Origin: Salinithrix halophila
GTDB taxonomy: Bacteria > Bacillota > Bacilli > Thermoactinomycetales > DSM-45169
DNA: 64,000 nucleotides
Direction of reading: 5' to 3'
NCBI RefSeq assembly: GCF_042650125.1
Contig: NZ_JBHSAP010000015.1
Span: 124,001-188,000 of the forward strand
The position numbers were made by a program, and so were the translations under genes. A model generated the notes under the pieces. It saw nothing but the letters and a program-made list of their open reading frames with translations, searched no databases and was not told the origin of the DNA. Each line of letters begins with the position of its first letter. The first letter of the stretch is position 1. Shown here one piece after another: positions 34,659-41,740 of this stretch.

Positions 34659-34784
34659 GAGTTCTTACCCTAATAAAAAATAAAACGTCCTTTCCCAGTT
34701 TGTCCTGCATTTTTTACTTGCACAAAAACGGATAGTGTCAATTTATAAATGGTAAAGAGGCAAAATAGTGGGGAATATATGATT

Positions 34785-34807
34785 AAGGAAAATTTCCTTT
34801 TAAGGAA
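34785..34807. promoter_or_regulatory. Candidate operator before the bacteriocin promoter
   Basis: AAGGAAA (34785-34791) and TTTCCTT (34793-34799) form a 7-bp dyad around one base, and a third half-site, AAGGAA, follows at 34802-34807. It abuts the -35 box. Confidence 0.5.
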
Positions 34808-34808
34808 G

Positions 34809-34837
34809 TTTACAAAAAGTTAGAGGATAATTAAACT
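34809..34837 (+). promoter_or_regulatory. Sigma-A promoter of the circular bacteriocin gene
   Basis: TTTACA (34809-34814), 17-bp spacer, TAAACT (34832-34837). Transcription would begin near 34845, giving a 60-nt leader that contains a small CACGC/GCGTG hairpin (about 34852-34876). Confidence 0.65.
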
Positions 34838-34903
34838 AATAAATACAGATACACGCGGTGTTTTTTACAGCGCGTGACTGATATCATCAAGGGGGATGAG
34901 ATT

Positions 34904-35185
34904 GTGCAAACAAACTTTTTGCGTCAACATCTTAACTTGCTTTCTTGGGAAACAGCCGTATTAGTCATTGGTGTAGGAGCTTCTGTACTTTTATCTGCAA
35001 CGATGAACATTAATTTTATCTGTGATCAATTAGGCGTGACCATTACGGGTCCAGAGTGGCGTAAAATCACGGACTATGTTGCAGCAGGTGGTTCACTTGC
35101 CACTGGGTTTGCCGTAATTGCTGGTATTACGGTACCTGCTTGGCTTGCCTCAGCAGCAGCTGCCTTTGGAATTTATGCTGCTTAA
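34904..35185 (+). CDS. Circular bacteriocin precursor, gassericin A/acidocin B group
   Basis: A 93-residue precursor. A 35-residue leader with a hydrophobic core (TAVLVIGVGASVLLSA) ends ...ATMN, and the following 58 residues begin INFICDQLGVTITG and end AAAAFGIYAA. The mature length and pattern (N-I cleavage, xDQxG start, AxGxSLxTxFA, GxTxPAW, C-terminal AA) match gassericin A (58 residues, starting IYWIADQFG). Ligation of the first Ile to the last Ala would give a head-to-tail circle that inserts in membranes. I count one net negative charge, as expected for the low-pI group. GTG 34904 follows AAGGGGG by eight bases. A Cys at mature position 5 is unusual. Confidence 0.9.
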   Translation: MQTNFLRQHLNLLSWETAVLVIGVGASVLLSATMNINFICDQLGVTITGPEWRKITDYVAAGGSLATGFAVIAGITVPAWLASAAAAFGIYAA

Positions 35186-35188
35186 TGT

Positions 35189-35236
35189 AAAAAACGGAAT
35201 AAAAATGTCTCAAAACATTTTTGTTCCGTTTTTTTT
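35189..35236 (+). terminator. Terminator after the bacteriocin gene, overlapping next start
   Basis: A 19-bp nearly perfect stem: AAAAAACGGAA-T-AAAAATG (35189-35207) with CATTTTT-G-TTCCGTTTTTT (35216-35234), loop TCTCAAAA, then more T. The 5' arm ends in the ATG of the downstream SpoIIM-like gene. It should yield abundant short structural-gene mRNA and limited readthrough. Confidence 0.85.
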
Positions 35237-35672
35237 CTCCTTATTCGCAGGGTTGTTTTACGGTTGGATATTTCTTGAACCGGTTGAAGCGGAAATAAAG
35301 ACTATCGACAAAATACAGGCCCTTTATTCGATTTTGGTTAGAAATATCACCTGTGTTGGGACGCTAGTCATTACCATTTTTATAGGGACGATCTTTATCA
35401 AGGTTTTTTACATGGTAAATGGTTTAGTCATTGGCTTAACCATCTCGAAATTTCAGTCGATTAGCTACGTTATCATGATCCTTCCTCATGGCTTGGTGGA
35501 AATCCCTGCATTTTTGTATTTGGGATATATCTTACTGAAAGCCGATCATGCCAACTCGTTTAACCTAACCACCTTAAAAGGAATTTTAGGCTCGGTGTTC
35601 TTATTGATACTGGGTGCGGTTATTGAAGCATATATTACCCCAGAAGTGGTGAGCGCTATTTTTGGGAGTTGA
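35205..35672 (+). CDS. SpoIIM/DUF95-type bacteriocin maturation protein
   Basis: A 155-residue membrane protein with four to five hydrophobic segments: FVPFFFSLFAGLFYGWIF, YSILVRNITCVGTLVITIF, FYMVNGLVIGLTISKFQ, LPHGLVEIPAFLYLGYILL and SVFLLILGAVIEAYITPE. The PHGLVEIPAFLYLG and AVIEAYITPEV motifs are the hallmark of the SpoIIM/DUF95 family, found in all known circular bacteriocin clusters and needed for maturation or export. ATG 35205 lacks a good ribosome site; an in-frame ATG at 35175 overlapping the bacteriocin stop is an alternative by translational coupling. Confidence 0.82.
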   Translation: MSQNIFVPFFFSLFAGLFYGWIFLEPVEAEIKTIDKIQALYSILVRNITCVGTLVITIFIGTIFIKVFYMVNGLVIGLTISKFQSISYVIMILPHGLVEIPAFLYLGYILLKADHANSFNLTTLKGILGSVFLLILGAVIEAYITPEVVSAIFGS

Positions 35673-35690
35673 TAGTGAGGAAGAGAAAGA

Positions 35691-36206
35691 ATGAATCGTA
35701 AAACTTGGTTTATTTTAGTATTATCCCTATACATACTGATCTACAGCTTGTATAATATTGTGGCAACCAATACAATCAGGGATGACTTCGCTCAGTTGGG
35801 TATACCTATTGTATTCGTTAATATCATCGGGTTTTTGATCAACCTATTTGCTTTGTTAATCATTGTGAATCTAAGTTGGTTTGCTACAACCGTCGGGATT
35901 ACACTTAGAAAAAGCAAAATTATTAACGATTACCCTGATGTTAATAAACTAGACTACTATATTATCAATTTAATCTATTACTTGGTTCACTTTGTGTTTC
36001 TCCTCCTTGTACTGCTGTTTCAATCAACCATCAGCCTTAGTGAATTCAACCAAATATTCAAGATTTCCAATGCATCCGTCATTATCCTTTCAACCATAAC
36101 TTTAGCCCTATACATGCATCGCCGAAAAGTGTTAAACCTTGTCTCATTTCCTAGCCTTTTTATAATCAATTCTGTTAACCTTATTTATGTCATATCTTAT
36201 ACATAG
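35691..36206 (+). CDS. Membrane protein of the circular bacteriocin cluster
   Basis: A 171-residue protein with five hydrophobic segments (WFILVLSLYILIYSLYNIV, IVFVNIIGFLINLFALLIIV, YYIINLIYYLVHFVFLLLVLLF, ASVIILSTITLALYMH, LFIINSVNLIYVISY). No family was recognised. Its place between the DUF95 gene and the candidate immunity gene is that of uncharacterised membrane proteins needed in gassericin-like clusters, so a role in maturation, secretion or immunity is inferred. It is strongly AT-rich. AGGAAGAGAAAG precedes the ATG. Confidence 0.8.
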   Translation: MNRKTWFILVLSLYILIYSLYNIVATNTIRDDFAQLGIPIVFVNIIGFLINLFALLIIVNLSWFATTVGITLRKSKIINDYPDVNKLDYYIINLIYYLVHFVFLLLVLLFQSTISLSEFNQIFKISNASVIILSTITLALYMHRRKVLNLVSFPSLFIINSVNLIYVISYT

Positions 36207-36219
36207 GAGATGAAAAGTT

Positions 36220-36366
36220 ATGTGGATGAACACGCTCATACTTGTTCTCTTGCTGGCGGGGACGGGGTTGCTTACAGCAGGTAATAAATTAGGAGCTGTC
36301 ATAAACCTGGTTGCCGTAGTCATGGCCATTTTTGTTTTAAAGAAGAGAGGCAAGTTGAAGCAGTAA
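36220..36366 (+). CDS. Candidate circular bacteriocin immunity peptide
   Basis: A 48-residue, cationic, highly hydrophobic peptide. Two membrane segments (NTLILVLLLAGTGLLTAG and LGAVINLVAVVMAIFVL) are followed by a basic tail KKRGKLKQ. AGGAGA (36205-36210) precedes ATG 36220. Small basic two-helix peptides of about 50 residues are the immunity proteins of circular bacteriocins (for example in gassericin A and carnocyclin A clusters). Position at the end of the four-gene unit and before a terminator supports this; function is inferred. Confidence 0.75.
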   Translation: MWMNTLILVLLLAGTGLLTAGNKLGAVINLVAVVMAIFVLKKRGKLKQ

Positions 36367-36400
36367 GAAGACATCAGTCTAGAAGACAAACGCAAAAAAG

Positions 36401-36446
36401 AAAAAAGCGTCCTGGAACCCGTGAACATGTTCCAGGCGCTTTTTTT
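36401..36446 (+). terminator. Terminator after the immunity gene
   Basis: AAAAAAGCG-T-CCTGGAAC (36401-36418) pairs with GTTCCAGG-CGCTTTTTTT (36429-36446). It ends the first bacteriocin unit; the downstream ABC genes may have their own promoter or rely on readthrough. Confidence 0.88.
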
Positions 36447-36521
36447 GCAAGGTTCTCTGTAGGCTTTTGATCCCATGAATGGTAATCGAATACGCCCATT
36501 GATGTAAAGGTGGAAGTGAAT

Positions 36522-37250
36522 ATGTTACTCCAAGTACAAGGTTTAACGAAGGGTCTAGGAAACCAAGATATCTTACGTTCATTAGATCTATCTGTAGAAG
36601 CTGGAGAGGCTGCTGCGGTGATGGGGCCCAATGGGGCGGGAAAAACCACCTTGCTCAATGTGATCGCAGGGTTGCTGGTTCCCGATGGAGGAAAAGTTTT
36701 GGTGCAGGGGGTTAATCCGTTTGAGCATGTGAAGGCCAGGCGGCATATCGGGTTCATTCCTGTAGACGGTTTTGCTTATGATCATTTAAATGCCGTGGAG
36801 AATTTGGAGATGCTTCTTTCTCTCTATCAAGTCAAAAAAAGTCGGTCTCACATCCTTGAGGTTCTGGACGAGGTTGGTCTTTCAGAGGCTGATGTGCGTA
36901 AGTCTGTCGGTACCTATTCGTCTGGGATGAAGCAGAAATTGACCTTTGCCTCTGGGGTGATTCATCAACCCCAATTGTTGATGTTGGATGAGCCGTTTAA
37001 CGCATTAGACCTTGGGGCTACGAGGCGGTTTCAATCACTGCTGCACTCCTTGCTCCAACAAGGGCGGGGGATTTTGTTTACCAGTCACTTACCGGAGACC
37101 ATCCTTCCTTTGGCGAATCGTGTTCTCCTTTTAAACGAGGGTACCATGGTGGACGAGCTGCAACTGGATGATAGGGTAGATGTGCCATACCTCCAGGAGT
37201 GGTATCACAAGCGAACGGCCCTTATTACGCAAGAAAGCCAATATGGCTGA
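36522..37250 (+). CDS. ABC transporter ATP-binding protein
   Basis: A 242-residue ATPase: Walker A GPNGAGKTTLLN (about 34-45), signature YSSGMKQKL (about 132-140), Walker B LLMLDEPFNALD, H-loop TSHL. This is the two-component export/immunity type (like the ATPase of gassericin, plantaricyclin and YthP systems), not a fused exporter. It probably powers export of, or resistance to, the circular bacteriocin with the permease at 37508. ATG 36522 is preferred to GTG 36510 because AAAGGTGG precedes it. Confidence 0.88.
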   Translation: MLLQVQGLTKGLGNQDILRSLDLSVEAGEAAAVMGPNGAGKTTLLNVIAGLLVPDGGKVLVQGVNPFEHVKARRHIGFIPVDGFAYDHLNAVENLEMLLSLYQVKKSRSHILEVLDEVGLSEADVRKSVGTYSSGMKQKLTFASGVIHQPQLLMLDEPFNALDLGATRRFQSLLHSLLQQGRGILFTSHLPETILPLANRVLLLNEGTMVDELQLDDRVDVPYLQEWYHKRTALITQESQYG

Positions 37251-37282
37251 AAATCAATGGATGAATGGGGGAAGAAGCAATA

Positions 37283-37462
37283 ATGAAAAACAAGGCTTTG
37301 ATGATTGGAAACAGGATTGTGAAGAGTTTGGATGTCACCTTTTTTCTTGCTGTATTGGTTTTTTGGTTGATAAATAAGGATTTAAAGAAGACGTTAATAT
37401 TTACTTTCTTATATTTGGCCGTATCCATCGTGTTCAATAGATTTAAAAAAACAGAAAAATAG
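37283..37462 (+). CDS. Small two-helix membrane protein
   Basis: A 59-residue protein with two hydrophobic segments (SLDVTFFLAVLVFWLIN and TLIFTFLYLAVSIVFN) and basic ends (MKNKAL..., RFKKTEK). No family was recognised. It lies between the ABC ATPase and the permease, is AT-rich, and may be an extra immunity or export subunit. The ribosome site is weak (GGGGGAAG). Confidence 0.55.
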   Translation: MKNKALMIGNRIVKSLDVTFFLAVLVFWLINKDLKKTLIFTFLYLAVSIVFNRFKKTEK

Positions 37463-37507
37463 CCGTGGCATTTCATCGCAATACACTATCTCCTTGAAGG
37501 GGTCCTT

Positions 37508-39277
37508 ATGTTTAATATATTGAACGTATACATAAGACATAAATTGAAGTATATAGTGATGAGGCGTGTTGAGGGTTTAGAAAGACGGACTTTAGCGAAA
37601 TGGAGCCGAAAATGGGGAATCGACTTAAAAAAATATATCCTTGTGGTTCTAGGATTGTTTTTATGTATAGAAATGTTGCTTGCTGTAATTTTGTCTACTT
37701 TCTTGACCAGCTTTCTTACGCAATACTTTTCAATCGAATCCTTGGTTTTCTATTACTATCTAGATATTTTCTTGGTTTCTGGTATAATCGCAGGCTTCAA
37801 CAATAGTCATCGTTTGCTGAACCCCGTTGATCGACAATGGTTATTTAAAGCTCCGATGACCAATCGCCAAATCTTTACGGTTTTATGGACGACCCAGCAT
37901 CTCATTCGTAATAAAGATGACCTTTACGTCCTTCTTCTCGGTCTTGGGATCAGCTTCTCCCTTCCTCCAGATCAAAAGATTCCCTTCTTTTTGATCACGC
38001 TTGGACTATGGCTCTTGTCGGCTGTAGTGGCTTATATCATCCAGTGCGTGGCTCTCGCGTTGAAAACAAGGAGAATGCAAAAGGGATTTGGCTGGGATGC
38101 GTGGTTGACTTCATCCATGAGCGGGGCCATTATGTTGGTGGTTTGCCTATTCGCTTCTAAGTTTGCTTTGCAATGGTTTTTCCCCTCCATGGATATGCTG
38201 ATCGATGGGATTCGCAATGGGGAGGGGGCTCCTAATCATTTTCCAGCGATGGGCGACTTATTGATTCACGTCTTGGCAGACGCCCATCGCTTGGTGGAGC
38301 AATACGGGTTTTGGCTGTTCAATGGGATCGCGACCCGCTTTCTCTTTCAAAGACCCGAGGAGACGGACAGTTTCCTGTTTGTCTTACAAATCCTCCTATT
38401 GTTTACAGCGCTGTTGATTTCGTATGGGTTGGCAGGCCGTTGGTATCGAAAGCTTCCTTCTTCCTATGCCACAGCAGAACGGGGTTGGATTGTTTGGTAC
38501 GGAAGATTGCTCGAGAGATGGACGAAGAACGGGCTCGTACGGGTTCAATTGCGAAATCTGGTACGAGACTCGGAGCAGCTTTCCTCCGACTATTCCTTTT
38601 TTTATTTGGATTTCGGTGTTTGGATGTTTGTCGGGTTTGCGATGGGCGCCACAACGGTTGCGATGCCCGATTGGGCCATGATTCTGGTGTTTCATTTCTT
38701 AGTCAATGGAATGGCGCGTGATGCTTTTTATAGCATCGATTCTTTTCCGGGAAAGTTGAAGTTCGATGCCGATGGGAAGGCTTCCCGCTTGTTTCGTCTA
38801 TCCGGCCAATCCTATTCCCAGCTTTATGAGGCGAAAATCTGGACGCAACGGTTACTGGGCATCCACATCGCTGTAGCGGGAGTCATTTTGGTTACGTGGA
38901 TATTAAAAGGGAACCTGTTCTTTCTTCTTCTAGCTGGGGGGATCGTTGTACTCCATTTCATCTTAACGCCCCATTTGGCAACGATGCCTTCCTATATCAG
39001 CCCTCACTTTAAACGACAGCATTATACCGAAGGGGAGGAATATCAAGAGCAAGCATGGTTGGATGAGGGAGTGTTTGAAAAGGGGAGGGATTGGCTCACT
39101 TATCTGTGCCTAGCCCCTATTTTGGTTTCGATAGCTTTGGAAGGGATCCGTGTACCCATTTATGTGGCCGCTTCGATCGCATGGCTCGGGATAGTTCTGG
39201 TCGTTTTCTATACCATCACGCATTATGCGAAAAGAAAGGTGACGAAAATGATTGACCGGAGTGATATTATTTCATGA
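37508..39277 (+). CDS. Large ABC transporter permease, YthQ-like
   Basis: A 589-residue integral membrane protein with about 12 hydrophobic segments. NPVDRQWLFKAPM and the ...RKLPSSYATAERGWIVW region resemble the permease of the YthPQ transporters, which pair with an ATPase like the one encoded just upstream. The size is greater than the roughly 220-residue GaaE/PlcE permeases. Together with the ATPase it is likely an exporter or immunity pump of the bacteriocin cluster; that is inference from position. AAGGGG precedes ATG 37508. Confidence 0.75.
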   Translation: MFNILNVYIRHKLKYIVMRRVEGLERRTLAKWSRKWGIDLKKYILVVLGLFLCIEMLLAVILSTFLTSFLTQYFSIESLVFYYYLDIFLVSGIIAGFNNSHRLLNPVDRQWLFKAPMTNRQIFTVLWTTQHLIRNKDDLYVLLLGLGISFSLPPDQKIPFFLITLGLWLLSAVVAYIIQCVALALKTRRMQKGFGWDAWLTSSMSGAIMLVVCLFASKFALQWFFPSMDMLIDGIRNGEGAPNHFPAMGDLLIHVLADAHRLVEQYGFWLFNGIATRFLFQRPEETDSFLFVLQILLLFTALLISYGLAGRWYRKLPSSYATAERGWIVWYGRLLERWTKNGLVRVQLRNLVRDSEQLSSDYSFFYLDFGVWMFVGFAMGATTVAMPDWAMILVFHFLVNGMARDAFYSIDSFPGKLKFDADGKASRLFRLSGQSYSQLYEAKIWTQRLLGIHIAVAGVILVTWILKGNLFFLLLAGGIVVLHFILTPHLATMPSYISPHFKRQHYTEGEEYQEQAWLDEGVFEKGRDWLTYLCLAPILVSIALEGIRVPIYVAASIAWLGIVLVVFYTITHYAKRKVTKMIDRSDIIS

Positions 39278-39628
39278 AGTTTCGGATCTCACCGGAAAGA
39301 TAGAGAAGCAAAAAAGCTCGATCGTTAATGATCGAGCGAGGTTAATGACAAAGTCCTTTCCCACCCCAAAGGGTGGCCGGTTTCCGGCGAAGCGCCTGTT
39401 GGACCGACCACCCAGCGGAGTATCCGGAGGTTCCAACCGCTTTGTGGCCACTATGCTTTTCCTTCGAGTTTTTTTTATTGCTGGATACAACAAGGTGATG
39501 ATTAGAATAATCGTCGATCCCGTTGTGATGAACCGCAGATCCTGGTCACCAAGAAAGAAAGCGGAATAGAAGGTGTATAGAACAAACAGGGACAATAGCA
39601 CGACGAATCCATACTTGACCACCTTCAA
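39272..39628 (-). CDS. Small membrane protein, 3' part doubtful
   Basis: The first 58 residues form a credible two-helix membrane protein (YGFVVLLSLFVLYTFYSAFFL and TTGSTIILIITLLYPAI then KKTRRK). The following 60 residues (for example RLEPPDTPLGGRSNRRFAG) do not look like protein, and the frame runs through an apparent minus-strand terminator at 39310-39337. The true gene may be shorter or damaged by a small insertion. No function can be assigned. Confidence 0.4.
   Translation of the reverse strand: MKVVKYGFVVLLSLFVLYTFYSAFFLGDQDLRFITTGSTIILIITLLYPAIKKTRRKSIVATKRLEPPDTPLGGRSNRRFAGNRPPFGVGKDFVINLARSLTIELFCFSIFPVRSETS
39310..39337 (-). terminator. Minus-strand terminator inside the small membrane ORF
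   Basis: GCTCGATC (39316-39323), loop GTTAAT, GATCGAGC (39330-39337). On the minus strand it is followed by TTTTTT. Confidence 0.75.
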
Positions 39629-39644
39629 AGAACCACATCTTTTC

Positions 39645-39876
39645 TTATTTTTGGTTACAGTTTAACAGTTTTTCAGCGACTTTCATATAGCTTGCAAAGG
39701 GGAGTGGTGCCCTTCGGGAATCCAGCTTGGCGCCCCTGCTTCGGGGCTTGTCAAATCTGTAATCAGGAGGTCCAACAACCCTAGTCACTGGTGTTGAGGT
39801 ATATGCAAGGTATATCATGCGAAGAATCAAGAGACTTCTCAAGGTGTGATCGAGGGGTATTTTCCTGAGTCAGTAG
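39645..39876. other. Intergenic region without a clear gene
   Basis: Contains short hairpins such as GCCCCTGCTTCGGGGC (about 39733-39748) and a pair of GGTATAT repeats near 39800 and 39811. A 65-codon open frame on the minus strand here is not convincing. Confidence 0.3.
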
Positions 39877-39954
39877 AGTGATTTATTTGCTAATCGATAC
39901 ATCGGAATTACCAAGGACGATATGGATGACGTGTTCATCAAGCTTAACTTGTGA
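39877..39954 (+). pseudogene. Possible 3' remnant of an unidentified gene
   Basis: The frame ending at TGA 39952-39954 reads FANRYIGITKDDMDDVFIKL, which has protein-like composition, but an in-frame stop lies directly upstream (TAG at 39874). It may be the tail of a decayed gene. No family was recognised. Confidence 0.3.
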
Positions 39955-39973
39955 TTCTCTCCTCAAAAAGCAT

Positions 39974-40008
39974 CCCGGCCCCCTTAGTGTACAGGGAGCC
40001 GGGTTTTT
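39974..40008 (+). terminator. Intrinsic terminator
   Basis: CCCGGC-C-CCCT and AGGG-A-GCCGGG around the loop TAGTGTAC, followed by TTTTT. It has no intact gene upstream, which fits a remnant of a lost gene. Confidence 0.8.
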
Positions 40009-40097
40009 GTTACGGAGATATTGTCTTAGCGTACAATTTTCTTTCTTCGGTCGGTGACCCCTATTTGTCAGGGATAAGTCCTCAAGTCATTTTTTGT

Positions 40098-40730
40098 TTA
40101 GCGGGGAATATTTGCAAATGAAAGGCCGATACCTAGACCCATTAAAACGGCTCCGATCAGTTTGTCGATGATAGGCTGATGTCGTATCAGTTTAGCACGG
40201 AAGCGTTCCTGGGAAAAAAACAGGGCAACCAATCCGAACCATATGAGATGCGCACCCGACATCAATAGTCCGTATGCAAATTGAGTGACGAACAGTGTAT
40301 CGGGATGAACGACTTGTGTATAGGTGCTGACCACAAATAAGGTGGTTTTTGGATTCAGCGCGTTTGTCAAAAATCCCGTTTTCAAGGAGGAAAATGGGGA
40401 GATAGATTGGTCACCCTGCAGATCGATGGTTAGCTGCGCTTTGTTAAAAAAGGTCTTCCAGCCGATATAGACGAGGTATATTGCCCCTATCAGTTTAATC
40501 AATGTAAACAGTGTGACAGACTGTGAAATAATCAGTCCGATTCCGAAGATGGTGTAAAAAACATGCAACTGGACACCCAGTGCGATCCCTATAGCAACCA
40601 ATACTCCAGAATGCCTGCCATACAGATAGCTATTTCGTGTGACGATCGCAAAATCTGGTCCTGGACTGATCGTAGCCAGGGTTGTAATCAAAGCAACAGC
40701 AAAAAGCTCCCCCATGTTATACGTCTCCAA
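40098..40730 (-). CDS. LysE/RhtB-family amino acid exporter
   Basis: A 210-residue exporter with about six membrane helices. The N-terminal block TISPGPDFAIVTRNSYLYGRHSG is the family signature, with LKTGFLTNALNPKTTLFVVS in the middle. LysE/RhtB proteins expel amino acids such as lysine, threonine and homoserine. The next gene on the same strand upstream is an amino-acid-type 2-oxoglutarate dioxygenase, and the pair suggests export of a hydroxylated amino acid. Confidence 0.92.
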   Translation of the reverse strand: METYNMGELFAVALITTLATISPGPDFAIVTRNSYLYGRHSGVLVAIGIALGVQLHVFYTIFGIGLIISQSVTLFTLIKLIGAIYLVYIGWKTFFNKAQLTIDLQGDQSISPFSSLKTGFLTNALNPKTTLFVVSTYTQVVHPDTLFVTQFAYGLLMSGAHLIWFGLVALFFSQERFRAKLIRHQPIIDKLIGAVLMGLGIGLSFANIPR

Positions 40731-40784
40731 ACATTTTTGATGATTACAGGCATAAAGTGGTCACTACGAAGTTTGTATCCAGTC

Positions 40785-41540
40785 TCATTTTTTACGGAAT
40801 GTCACAACCAGCACATCTCTAAAAGCTGGCTGGTCAGGATCAAGTGGAACAATCGGTGTTACCCCGTGCATAACGTGATCGTCATTAACAATTGCTGCAT
40901 CAAAAGAATCAGTAAGTGTAAATTCATCCAAATGTTGTTTTTCGTTATCATAAATGGTTGTATTACCATTTGTGATATTTTCGCGGTTAACCATCATCAT
41001 CATAACAAAACTGACACCATCATTGTGAATACCTTCAGGTGTTGGTTTACCCTCTTTAGCTTTATCGGCCACAATCCGAAATTGATGAACCTCGATATGC
41101 CAATGTGCATAGGGATAAAGACGTCCAAAGATATTGCAACAGAAGGATAATATGCTGGTCATTGTCTTTCCTTGCATGACTTGAGTTTCAACAGGTTCAT
41201 AGTGTCTTGCAATGCCACCATTTAGGTTGTTGTAAGATATACTCTGGTAATGAGGTTGATGTGGTTCTTCGTGGAAAGTTTTGCCAGACGGGAGAGCGCT
41301 TAGCGTAGCGTGACGTCGAAAACGATAGGATCCGCCGTCTGCCATGTAATCGTCCCTTTTTAAATTATCCCAACTGTTCTTAAAATTAATAAAATCATCA
41401 GTGTCATAGGCATACTCTCTATGTAAAAAATCTTTGAAAACACTGGATGGTATAAAATGGTAATCATTGCGCATGACACGTTTACATAAGTCGTCTATAT
41501 TTAATCCCTTTTCGTTTTCCACTTTGCTAAAATTGTTCAT
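40785..41540 (-). CDS. 2-oxoglutarate/Fe(II) dioxygenase, BsmA/isoleucine hydroxylase type
   Basis: A 251-residue non-haem iron dioxygenase. The iron ligands are visible in the HNDGVSFVMMMMVNREN region (HxD, about residue 167) and VMHGVTPI (second His), with the 2-oxoglutarate Arg in AFRDVLVVTF near the C-terminus. This order matches the L-isoleucine 4-hydroxylase family of Bacillus thuringiensis. The start at 41540 follows GAGGGGAAG; the frame is open further upstream but without a ribosome site. The LysE-type gene 54 bp downstream is on the same strand. The substrate (Ile, Leu, Met or another) cannot be told. Confidence 0.85.
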   Translation of the reverse strand: MNNFSKVENEKGLNIDDLCKRVMRNDYHFIPSSVFKDFLHREYAYDTDDFINFKNSWDNLKRDDYMADGGSYRFRRHATLSALPSGKTFHEEPHQPHYQSISYNNLNGGIARHYEPVETQVMQGKTMTSILSFCCNIFGRLYPYAHWHIEVHQFRIVADKAKEGKPTPEGIHNDGVSFVMMMMVNRENITNGNTTIYDNEKQHLDEFTLTDSFDAAIVNDDHVMHGVTPIVPLDPDQPAFRDVLVVTFRKK

Positions 41541-41626
41541 CAAAAACTTCCCCTCTCGATTCATGATGTTTAGGACAAAATAACAATAACAAAATATATA
41601 GTATATAGCAAGCAGTATTAAATGAT

Positions 41627-41740
41627 TTATCCCCAAGAAGCCGGTTTTAATTCAAACACTTTATCTGCTAGCCACTGGGAAATCACCTGAAGGTCTTCTG
41701 CTGTATGTTTACGAAATCCAAAGAACTTCCGAATCTCTGC
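41627..41740 (-). pseudogene. Tn3-family transposase fragment, N-terminal type
   Basis: The minus strand encodes RHRAEIRKFFGFRKHTAED then LQVISQWLADKVFELKP and a stop at 41627. This resembles the DUF4158 region near the N-terminus of Tn3-family TnpA. It is not attached to the rest of a transposase; the C-terminal-type fragment begins beside it on the other strand. Family call from motif pattern only. Confidence 0.5.

Noticed and set aside
39645..39842. 65-codon minus-strand frame between the small membrane ORF and the LysE gene
   Set aside because: No ribosome site or recognisable domain; it spans short GC-rich hairpins and looks like spacer DNA.
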